Source of the DNA: Methylophilus medardensis
Lineage (GTDB): Bacteria > Pseudomonadota > Gammaproteobacteria > Burkholderiales > Methylophilaceae
Direction: 5' to 3' (one strand)
Length of the DNA stretch: 64,000 nt
Assembly (NCBI RefSeq): GCF_006363915.1
Contig: NZ_CP040946.1
Below are positions 17,175 through 24,047 of the stretch, piece after piece; the first letter of the stretch is position 1; each line of letters starts with the position of its first letter. The notes beneath the pieces are model-generated. The model was not told where the DNA came from. It did not search any database and saw only the letters and a program-made list of their open reading frames with translations. Position numbers and translations under genes: made by a program.

Positions 17175-18161
17175 CTAGTCATCAATTAAAGCATCAATAA
17201 AATCGGTGGCGCTAAATGGGCGTAAGTCATCAATGCTCTCGCCGATGCCAATCAGGCGGACCGGAATCTGACTGCCTGATTGTTGGCCAAGGTGTGCGAT
17301 GGCGGCAATCACGCCGCCTTTGGCGGTGCCATCCAGTTTAGTCAGTGCCAAGCCGGTGACGCCCAGCGCCTCGTTGAAGGCCTTTAATTGGTTCACTGCA
17401 TTCTGGCCAGTGTTTGCATCTAGCACCAACAAAATTTCGTGCGGTGCGCCCGGTAAAGCTTTGTCGATGACGCGTTGGACTTTTTTAATTTCATCCATCA
17501 GATGTAACTGGGTTGGCAAACGACCGGCGGTATCCGCAATCACGATGTCGATCTTTTTGGCGATCGCCGAATTGATTGCATCATAAATCACCGCTGCCGG
17601 GTCCCCACTTTCAGAGGCAATCACATGTACATCATTGCGCTCGCCCCAAACTTGTAATTGCTCACGGGCGGCTGCGCGAAAAGTATCGCCCGCGGCAATC
17701 AACACGCTATGGCCTTGCGCTTGCAGATATTTAGCCAGTTTGCCTATGGTAGTGGTTTTGCCCGCTCCATTCACCCCTACCATCATCATCACATAAGGCT
17801 GATGGCCACGCACATCAAGCGGGGATTCCAGCGGCCCCAGCAAGTCGAGCAAGGTTTCTTTGAGCGCCAATTTGAGGGCTGTGGTGTCTTGCAAGTCTTG
17901 TTTTTTAACGCGGCTACGTAATTGTGTCAGTAAGTGTTGGGTAGCACTCACGCCCACATCAGAGGTGAGCAAAATGGTTTCTAATTCCTCATAAATCGTT
18001 TCGTCGATTTTGCCGCCACCAAAAAGCGCACTGAGTTGCCCGCCTAATTGTTGTCTTGTTTTGGCGAGTCCGTTTTTTAAACGTTGCGTCCAGCTTAAGT
18101 CACTGGCCTCGGTGGCGACTGGGGGAGCGGGATCGGTCTTTTTGGCAAATGGATTGAACAT
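17175..18161 (-). CDS. ftsY: Signal recognition particle receptor FtsY
   Basis: The 328-residue SRP-type GTPase has G1 GVNGAGKTTT, the DTFRAAAREQL region, G3 DTAGR and G4 TKLDGTAKGG. The N-terminal acidic A domain is very short (about 30 residues), as in many betaproteobacteria. FtsY docks ribosome-SRP complexes at the inner membrane for co-translational insertion. It heads the ftsY-ftsE-ftsX operon. Confidence 0.96.
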   Translation of the reverse strand: MFNPFAKKTDPAPPVATEASDLSWTQRLKNGLAKTRQQLGGQLSALFGGGKIDETIYEELETILLTSDVGVSATQHLLTQLRSRVKKQDLQDTTALKLALKETLLDLLGPLESPLDVRGHQPYVMMMVGVNGAGKTTTIGKLAKYLQAQGHSVLIAAGDTFRAAAREQLQVWGERNDVHVIASESGDPAAVIYDAINSAIAKKIDIVIADTAGRLPTQLHLMDEIKKVQRVIDKALPGAPHEILLVLDANTGQNAVNQLKAFNEALGVTGLALTKLDGTAKGGVIAAIAHLGQQSGSQIPVRLIGIGESIDDLRPFSATDFIDALIDD

Positions 18162-18341
18162 GGCGGCTTAAAACTCGGTAATATCGTCATTTTAAGCTGA
18201 ATCGAAGTTTCCCGCCATGGCAGGGCTGATGGTACAGACATCACCATGGCAGTTCGAACTAAACCAGCGCGCTAGCAGTCACAACGATGCTTTGAAATTC
18301 TTTTAACGCAGCTTGTGTAAATAACCGTTTGTGATGACAAC

Positions 18342-19730
18342 ATGAAAAAAACAATGAGTTTGACGAGCCCGTGGCTAATCACGGTGCTGATGAGTGTGTA
18401 TGCTTTACCCGGGCACAGTGAAATAGTGCAAACCACACTAAAAAATGGTCTCAAAATCATCGTGCAAGAGGATCATCGGGCACCCGTGGTGGTGTCTCAG
18501 GTATGGTATCGCGCGGGTTCAGTGGATGAGTTAAATGGTAAAACTGGCGTGGCGCATGTGCTTGAGCACATGATGTTCAAGGGCACCAAGGCAGTGCCGG
18601 CAGGCCAGTTTTCACGTCAGATTGCTACTGCAGGCGGTAAAGAAAACGCCTTTACCAGCAAAGATTACACTTGCTACTTTCAGCAGCTTGAGAAGTCCAA
18701 ATTACCGTTGTCCTTCAAGTTAGAAGCTGATCGTATGGCGAACTTGCAAATCACGGATGCTGAATTTGCCAAAGAAATCGAAGTGGTAAAAGAGGAACGT
18801 CGCTGGCGCACGGAGGATAAACCGCAATCGCGCGTCAATGAGCAGTTTGAGTCTTCCCTTTATCGCGCGCATCCTTATGGCCGTCCAGTGGTTGGCTTTA
18901 TGAATGATCTGGAAAATATGACTGCCGAGGATGCACGTGAGTGGTATCGCACTTGGTATGCGCCGAATAATGCCACCATCGTGGTGGTGGGGGACGTGAA
19001 GGCGCAAGACGTGTTCAAGTTGGCAACACAAACTTTTGGCAAGCTAGCCGCCAAACCACTGCCTGCGCGCAAACCACAAGTGGAACCGGTGCAGCTGGGC
19101 GAGCGTCGCGCCATTGTCAAAGCGCCCGCCAAGTTGCCTTATTTTGTGATGGGCTTTCACGCGCCAGCGCTTAAAAACGGCCAGAGTTATGCCGAGCAAG
19201 ACTGGGAGCCGTTTGCGCTAGAAGTATTGTCCAGCATCCTGAGTGGCAACGACGCCTCCCGTTTGAGCCAAAAGCTGGTGAGAGAGCAGGCAATTGCACT
19301 CGAAATCGACACAGGCTATGACAGTACAAATCGCGGGCAAACCTCCACCTTTGAAGTCGCGGCCTCACCGAGTGAAGGGGTGTCACAAGAGGCTTTGCAA
19401 AAAGCCATCTGGGCGCAAATTGATGAGATTAAAACCAATGGCGTAACCGCAGCGGAGTTACATCGTGTCAAAGCTGCGGTCATCGCTGCAGACGTTTACA
19501 AGCGTGATTCGATGTTTTATCAAGCGATGCAGATTGGCCAGCTAGAAACCTTAGGTTACCCATTGTCATTGCTACAAAACAATGCAAGCCGGGTGCAGGC
19601 GGTGACTTCGGAGCAAATCCAGCAAGTGGCCAAAAAGTATCTGATCCCAGAACAGATGACGCTGGTAAGCTTGGATCCACAACCGATGGATCCCAATTTC
19701 AAGCCCGCCGGTAAGCCGCATCAGCACTAG
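18342..19730 (+). CDS. M16-family zinc metallopeptidase, catalytic partner
   Basis: The 462-residue protein has a signal peptide (about residues 1-26). The inverted zinc motif HVLEH (residues 72-76) and the downstream glutamate region EIEVVKEERRW show an active pitrilysin/processing-peptidase fold, with an inactive second M16 lobe. It should act in the periplasm. The next gene encodes a second M16 protein lacking the metal motif, and such pairs are thought to form a heterodimer resembling mitochondrial processing peptidase. The substrate is unknown. The gene is divergent from ftsY. Confidence 0.92.
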   Translation: MKKTMSLTSPWLITVLMSVYALPGHSEIVQTTLKNGLKIIVQEDHRAPVVVSQVWYRAGSVDELNGKTGVAHVLEHMMFKGTKAVPAGQFSRQIATAGGKENAFTSKDYTCYFQQLEKSKLPLSFKLEADRMANLQITDAEFAKEIEVVKEERRWRTEDKPQSRVNEQFESSLYRAHPYGRPVVGFMNDLENMTAEDAREWYRTWYAPNNATIVVVGDVKAQDVFKLATQTFGKLAAKPLPARKPQVEPVQLGERRAIVKAPAKLPYFVMGFHAPALKNGQSYAEQDWEPFALEVLSSILSGNDASRLSQKLVREQAIALEIDTGYDSTNRGQTSTFEVAASPSEGVSQEALQKAIWAQIDEIKTNGVTAAELHRVKAAVIAADVYKRDSMFYQAMQIGQLETLGYPLSLLQNNASRVQAVTSEQIQQVAKKYLIPEQMTLVSLDPQPMDPNFKPAGKPHQH

Positions 19731-19810
19731 CCGTATCGGGTTTTAATCCGCTAATTCAACCATTAAGCGCATAAGGTATACCCCATCAAACGGGGTAACT
19801 AAGGAATAGA

Positions 19811-21121
19811 ATGAACGTGTTTACTTTTATTAAAACAATGTTGTTGGCTTTCGTGTTACTGGGATTCGCCGGGGCAAGTCATGCCGCGTTGAATATTCAG
19901 CGTTGGACGACAGCGCAAGGCAGTGCAGTCTACTTTGTCGAAAACCACTCGTTGCCGATGATGGACGTCAGTGTCAACTTTTCGGCAGGCAGTGCCTACG
20001 ACTCGCCAGAAACGTCTGGCTTAGCCGCGCTGACACACCACGTGATGGCATTAGAGGCTGGTGGGCTGAGCGAAGAGACGCTCACCAATCGATTTGCTGA
20101 CATTGGTGCGGTGCTCGGGGGTAGTTTTGATGCAGATCGTGCCAGCTTTAAAGTACGCACCTTAACCACTGAGCAGGCCGCAGCATTGACGGCATTTAAT
20201 CTGGTGTTACACAAACCTGATTTTACCCAGAGTGTGCTGGCTCGCGAACAAGGGCGAATCGTGTCTGCGCTGCAAGAGGCTGAAACCGAGCCAGACAGCA
20301 TCGCGCAAAAGGCCTTCATGCGCAGTATTTATGGCATGCATCCTTACAGCCAAGACCAAAATGGTGAGATATCAACGGTGCAAGCTTTGCGTGCAGAGCA
20401 TTTGCGTCAGTTTTATCAAAGCCATTACACGGCGCAAACTGCGGTCATTGCGATCATGGGTGACGTGACCACCGAGCAAGCCAAACAGATCGCCGAACAA
20501 TTAAGTGCGGGCCTGCCGCAGGGCCCAGCCGTGGCCCCTGTGCCGCCTGTGGCAACGCTGAGTGCACCCACAGTGAAAAAATTACCTCACCCGGCGATGC
20601 AAGCACATATTTTGATTGGTCAGCCAGGCAATCTACGTGGCGATCCTGACTTTTTCCCCTTGTATGTCGGCAACTATATTTTGGGCGGCGGCGGTTTCGT
20701 CTCGCGCCTGACCGAAGAGGTTCGTGAAAAACGGGGGTTGGCTTATAGTGTTTACAGCTACTTTATGCCGATGAGCCAGCTGGGCCCTTTTCAAATTGGC
20801 TTGCAAACTAAAAAAGAACAGGCTGATGAGGCCCTAAAATTGGTGCGGGATACCGTGCAGCAATTTGTGGATCAAGGCGTGACTGCGAAGGAGCTCACTG
20901 CCGCCAAGGATAACTTGATTGGTGGTTTCCCAATGCGTATCGATAGCAACAGCAAGATCCTCGAGTATTTGAATATGATTGGCTTTTACAAACTGCCGCT
21001 AGATTATTTGGATACTTTTAACCAGCGTGTTGCGGCGGTGACTGTGCAACAGGTCAATGATGCCTTTAAGCGTAGGATTCACCCCGAGCATTTTGCCACC
21101 GTGATTGTCGGGGCAGAGTAG
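19811..21121 (+). CDS. M16-family peptidase-like protein, non-catalytic partner
   Basis: The 436-residue protein has a signal peptide (about 1-26, ending HAA). It aligns by pattern with its upstream neighbour, but the zinc motif region reads THHVMAL (residues 75-81), so the catalytic glutamate and the second histidine are missing. The C-terminal lobe keeps the conserved glycine-rich loop (YILGGGGFVSRL) and EEVREKRGLAYSV, the substrate-handling arginine/tyrosine elements. It therefore looks like the subunit supplying the R/Y pair to an active partner. It lies 80 bases after the first M16 gene. Confidence 0.92.
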   Translation: MNVFTFIKTMLLAFVLLGFAGASHAALNIQRWTTAQGSAVYFVENHSLPMMDVSVNFSAGSAYDSPETSGLAALTHHVMALEAGGLSEETLTNRFADIGAVLGGSFDADRASFKVRTLTTEQAAALTAFNLVLHKPDFTQSVLAREQGRIVSALQEAETEPDSIAQKAFMRSIYGMHPYSQDQNGEISTVQALRAEHLRQFYQSHYTAQTAVIAIMGDVTTEQAKQIAEQLSAGLPQGPAVAPVPPVATLSAPTVKKLPHPAMQAHILIGQPGNLRGDPDFFPLYVGNYILGGGGFVSRLTEEVREKRGLAYSVYSYFMPMSQLGPFQIGLQTKKEQADEALKLVRDTVQQFVDQGVTAKELTAAKDNLIGGFPMRIDSNSKILEYLNMIGFYKLPLDYLDTFNQRVAAVTVQQVNDAFKRRIHPEHFATVIVGAE

Positions 21122-21134
21122 TCAAAAGCCATGC

Positions 21135-21162
21135 AAAAGCCGACCCTCAGGTCGGCTTTTTT
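21135..21162. terminator. Terminator after the M16 pair
   Basis: AAAAGCCGACC pairs with GGTCGGCTTTT around CTCA and continues into T. The A run on the left allows use by the converging small gene as well. Confidence 0.85.
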
Positions 21163-21173
21163 GATGCGAAGAT

Positions 21174-21371
21174 TTAGCCCACACGCTTTTTACGAGCCAG
21201 TAGGTAGTAGAGTATGGCGCCGGGTAGGTTGAGAAAAAAGAGTACCAGAAACCAAACCAGCTTATCTTCGCGCTGATTTGCCAAGCAATCCACCAGCATC
21301 CATACCCAAAAAAATCCGAGTGCCAGGGCAATCAGGCTCCCAATCAAGCCAAATCCAAACAAAAATTCCAT
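21174..21371 (-). CDS. Small membrane protein with PLDc_N-type domain
   Basis: The 65-residue protein is started at the ATG at 21371, which has AAGGAA six bases upstream; an earlier in-frame start adds eight residues. It has two hydrophobic helices separated by a short polar turn (DCLANQREDKLVW) and a basic end (ARKKRVG). The WMLVDCL...W...LP.AI.YYLL pattern is that of the phospholipase D-N-terminal small-protein family found alone in many bacteria. The function is unknown. Confidence 0.7.
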   Translation of the reverse strand: MEFLFGFGLIGSLIALALGFFWVWMLVDCLANQREDKLVWFLVLFFLNLPGAILYYLLARKKRVG

Positions 21372-21498
21372 ACGGTCTTCCTTTAACAATTGCATTCAAT
21401 CATAACACGATCCGTTTTATCGATCAGCGTCTGGCTTTGGTTGCAGCCTTTAAGCCCTTATAATCTTGTTTTTATGGCCAACGAATCGAATCTGTTTC

Positions 21499-22056
21499 AT
21501 GAATCAAGTTCGTCTTAACGCGGGTGTTTGGCGCAGTCGCATTCTCAAGTTCCCCGAAGCTGAGGGCTTGCGTCCCACCGCAGACCGCGTGCGTCAAACC
21601 TTGTTTAACTGGTTGGGCCAAGAGATGACCGGCAAAGTCTGTCTCGATTTGTTTGCGGGCACGGGTGCGCTCGGTTTTGAAGCGCTATCACGCAATGCTA
21701 AGCAAGTCACCATGCTGGAGTTAGCCAAGGCGCCTTTTCAGGCTTTGCTGCAAAATCAGCGCTTGCTAGACGCAACCAAAGCAGACATCCGTCAGGCCGA
21801 TGCCATGCAATTTTTGGCGAACAATACCCAGCGTTATGATGTGATTTTTTGCGATCCACCCTACCGTAAACAGTGGCTGGACAAGTTGCTGCCGGTTTTG
21901 GCAGCGCACTTGGCGACTGATGGTGTGCTATATGTTGAAGCGGAATATGCGTTAAAATCCAATGCGGACTGGCAAGTGATTAAGTCCGGCAAGGCCGGGC
22001 AAGTGTTTTATCATTTGTTACAGGCGATGCCAGCCGCTATCAAGGATACGCCTTAA
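21499..22056 (+). CDS. rsmD: 16S rRNA (guanine966-N2)-methyltransferase
   Basis: The product has 185 residues from the ATG at 21499 (MNQVRLNAGVWRSRILKFP), which matches the usual N-terminus; a start 33 bases upstream is less likely. SAM-binding motif DLFAGTGALGFEAL and catalytic DPPY motif (IFCDPPYRK) are present. RsmD modifies G966 of 16S rRNA during 30S assembly. It is followed 20 bases later by coaD, the conserved pairing. Confidence 0.94.
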   Translation: MNQVRLNAGVWRSRILKFPEAEGLRPTADRVRQTLFNWLGQEMTGKVCLDLFAGTGALGFEALSRNAKQVTMLELAKAPFQALLQNQRLLDATKADIRQADAMQFLANNTQRYDVIFCDPPYRKQWLDKLLPVLAAHLATDGVLYVEAEYALKSNADWQVIKSGKAGQVFYHLLQAMPAAIKDTP

Positions 22057-22076
22057 AAAAATCGGGGTAAGGGTGA

Positions 22077-22556
22077 ATGAGTAAAGTCAGAATTGCGGTG
22101 TATCCGGGTACGTTTGATCCGATTACACTCGGACATGAGGATATCGTGCGCCGCGCCGCCAATCTGTTTGATCAGGTGGTTGTCGCGGTGGCCGGCAGCA
22201 CAAGCAAACAGACCTTGTTCAGCTTGTCTGAGCGGGTGGCTTTGGCGCAGTCAGTATTTGCTGGCGACAACATCCGCGTGGTTGGATTTGATGGCCTGTT
22301 GATGCAGTTTGTGCAGTCGCAGGGCGCGCAGATGGTGATTCGTGGCTTACGTGCAGCCAGTGACTTCGAGTACGAATTTCAGTTGGCCGGGATGAATCGC
22401 AAGTTGTTTCCCAAGCTTGAGACCTTATTTATGACGCCGACGGAAGAATTTATGTTTATTTCATCCAGCCTGGTCAGAGAGGTCGCGCGGCTCGGGGGCG
22501 ATGTGAACCAGTTTGTCTCGCCCGGCGTCGAAGCCGCCATCAAGCAAAAATTGTAA
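22077..22556 (+). CDS. coaD: Phosphopantetheine adenylyltransferase
   Basis: The 159-residue nucleotidyltransferase catalyses the penultimate step of coenzyme A synthesis. It has the N-terminal YPGTFDPITLGHEDI with the TLGH variant of the HIGH motif, the VIRGLRAASDFEYE region and the SSSLVRE motif near the C-terminus. Length and motifs are normal. Confidence 0.97.
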   Translation: MSKVRIAVYPGTFDPITLGHEDIVRRAANLFDQVVVAVAGSTSKQTLFSLSERVALAQSVFAGDNIRVVGFDGLLMQFVQSQGAQMVIRGLRAASDFEYEFQLAGMNRKLFPKLETLFMTPTEEFMFISSSLVREVARLGGDVNQFVSPGVEAAIKQKL

Positions 22557-22590
22557 CCCTAGCCCAGAGAAAGTATTCAGCGTAGCAGCC

Positions 22591-22839
22591 ATGGCTTTAT
22601 TGATTACCGACGAATGTATTAACTGCGACGTGTGCGAGCCGGTCTGCCCGAATGAGGCCATTTCACAAGGCGCTGAAATCTATGAGATCAATCCTGACCT
22701 GTGTACGGAGTGTGTTGGTCACTTCGATCAACCACAATGTCAGCAAGTATGCCCGATCAGTTGCATTCCATTCGATCCTGACCGGCGTGAAACGCAGGCA
22801 GAACTAATGGAAAAATATATGCGGATTACTAACCGCTAA
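22591..22839 (+). CDS. YfhL-type ferredoxin, 2[4Fe-4S]
   Basis: The product has 82 residues from the ATG at 22591; the open frame runs back into coaD but without ferredoxin character. The first cluster motif is CINCDVCEPVCP; the second is the expanded CTECVGHFDQPQCQQVCP, with an eight-residue insertion between the second and third cysteines typical of the YfhL/Alvin ferredoxin group. These have very low redox potentials. The gene usually sits after coaD in this lineage, and the partner enzyme is unknown. Confidence 0.92.
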   Translation: MALLITDECINCDVCEPVCPNEAISQGAEIYEINPDLCTECVGHFDQPQCQQVCPISCIPFDPDRRETQAELMEKYMRITNR

Positions 22840-22887
22840 TCCTATACCGCGCCCTTTGCCGGGCAATACTAATCACAAGGAGTGAAT

Positions 22888-23295
22888 ATGCGAGTGTTAC
22901 ATACCATGTTGCGCGTAGGCGATTTGCAACGTTCGATCGACTTTTATACCAATGTGTTGGGAATGAAATTAATTCGTACCCAAGATTACCCAGATGGCGA
23001 ATTTACACTCGCCTTTGTCGGTTATGGCAATGAGTATGACCATACCGTGTTGGAGCTTACTTATAACTATGGCAAAACCACCTACGACATGGGCGGCGCT
23101 TATGGGCACATGGCGATCGAGGTCGATGATGCTTATCAAGCCTGTGAGCGGGTGAAAGCCAAAGGCGGCAAAGTCGTACGCGAAGCGGGGCCGATGAAAC
23201 ATGGTACGATTATCATCGCGTTCATCGAAGATCCCGACGGTTATAAAATTGAATTCATCCAGAAAGGGACCATCGAGTACCCGGTCAATGTCTAA
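22888..23295 (+). CDS. gloA: Lactoylglutathione lyase (glyoxalase I)
   Basis: The product has 135 residues from the ATG at 22888. A GTG at 22882 is also in frame but overlaps the AAGGAG ribosome site. Motifs include the N-terminal LHTMLRVGDLQRSIDFYTNVLGM, the metal-binding glutamate in LELTYNYG, GHMAIEVDD and FIEDPDGYKIEFI. It converts the methylglyoxal-glutathione hemithioacetal to S-lactoylglutathione in the cytosol. The stop overlaps the next small gene by 8 bases. Confidence 0.96.
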   Translation: MRVLHTMLRVGDLQRSIDFYTNVLGMKLIRTQDYPDGEFTLAFVGYGNEYDHTVLELTYNYGKTTYDMGGAYGHMAIEVDDAYQACERVKAKGGKVVREAGPMKHGTIIIAFIEDPDGYKIEFIQKGTIEYPVNV

Positions 23296-23545
23296 TCAAG
23301 CGCATTTAAAGCAAGCCGTGACGCTGGCGCAAGCCGGCGACTGGCAAGCCTCACACCTGATTGCGCAAGACTATACTGACGCCGTGGCTAATTGGCTGCA
23401 CGCGGTCTTACACAAAATTGAAGGTGATACGTGGAACAGCCAGTACTGGTATGCCAAAACCGGTGGACATCAGTATGAAGATTATGGGTCGGATACGATG
23501 GCGGAGTTAGCGGCCATCGCGGATTGGCTCGACGCGGCCGACTAG
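23288..23545 (+). CDS. Conserved-looking small protein, function unknown
   Basis: The 85-residue soluble protein starts at an ATG that overlaps the gloA stop, implying coupled expression. It has a helical N-terminal half (VTLAQAGDWQASHLIAQ) and an aromatic-rich centre (NWLHAVLHKIEGDTWNSQYWY), with no cysteines and no membrane segment. I do not recognise a named family. Its stop codon lies next to an 11-bp terminator stem, so it is the last gene of the coaD-ferredoxin-gloA run. Confidence 0.7.
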   Translation: MSNQAHLKQAVTLAQAGDWQASHLIAQDYTDAVANWLHAVLHKIEGDTWNSQYWYAKTGGHQYEDYGSDTMAELAAIADWLDAAD

Positions 23546-23560
23546 GCCGCGTCGATTTTA
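23529..23560 (+). terminator. Terminator embedded in the 3' end of the small gene after gloA
   Basis: TCGACGCGGCC pairs with GGCCGCGTCGA around GACTA, followed by TTTTA. The left arm is coding sequence (last codons LDAAD) and the right arm begins at the last base of the stop codon. Confidence 0.7.
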
Positions 23561-23776
23561 CTTATGTTCATCCAGCGCGGTGCGGCTGCTGACGAAAATG
23601 CCCCACAGCGATTGCAAAAATAGCCCAATCGCTGTCCCGGTTAAAAAAAGCATTGCGCACGCCACCAAACAGACCAGCAGTAAAAAGGCATCCTGCTGCC
23701 AAGGGCCGAAGTTTGACAGCTTTTGCCAGATATCAAGCACCTGCTGTATCCAATGATCTAATCGAATATGCACCAT
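23558..23776 (-). CDS. Small single-span membrane protein, hypothetical
   Basis: The product has 72 residues from the ATG at 23776; the frame stays open upstream to 23968, but that part is compositionally odd. An amphipathic N-terminal helix (HIRLDHWIQQVLDIWQKL) precedes one or two hydrophobic segments (DAFLLLVCLVACAMLFLTGTAIGLFLQSLWGIF). No family is recognised. It is convergent with the gloA cluster and has no obvious strong ribosome site, so it may not be a real gene. Confidence 0.45.
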   Translation of the reverse strand: MVHIRLDHWIQQVLDIWQKLSNFGPWQQDAFLLLVCLVACAMLFLTGTAIGLFLQSLWGIFVSSRTALDEHK

Positions 23777-24047
23777 GCTTTTATTATGCCTGAGCCCTGC
23801 CTTGCTTGGGCAGGGGGCAAGCGTCGGATGGATGACTACAGCCAGACTTTTGCATCCTTTTACTGTTTTTCCATCGCTTAGACCTGAATGAAGCATCCTG
23901 CTGGAGCCAAATCGGTGCATGGCCGTGCTTGTTGTCAGTGCGTTCTGCGTGCTTTCGTTTTTTAACACCCTGATTTTTAAAAGAAAAAAACGTCATTAAA
24001 CATGGCCTGCTTGTTGCTAGTCTTGATTTAGCTAGAGGAGAGGCATC

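Noticed and set aside
18200..18260. Repeated CCATGGCAG near the ftsY/M16 divergent region
   Set aside because: Two short direct matches in a 180-base gap can arise by chance, and neither fits a known operator.
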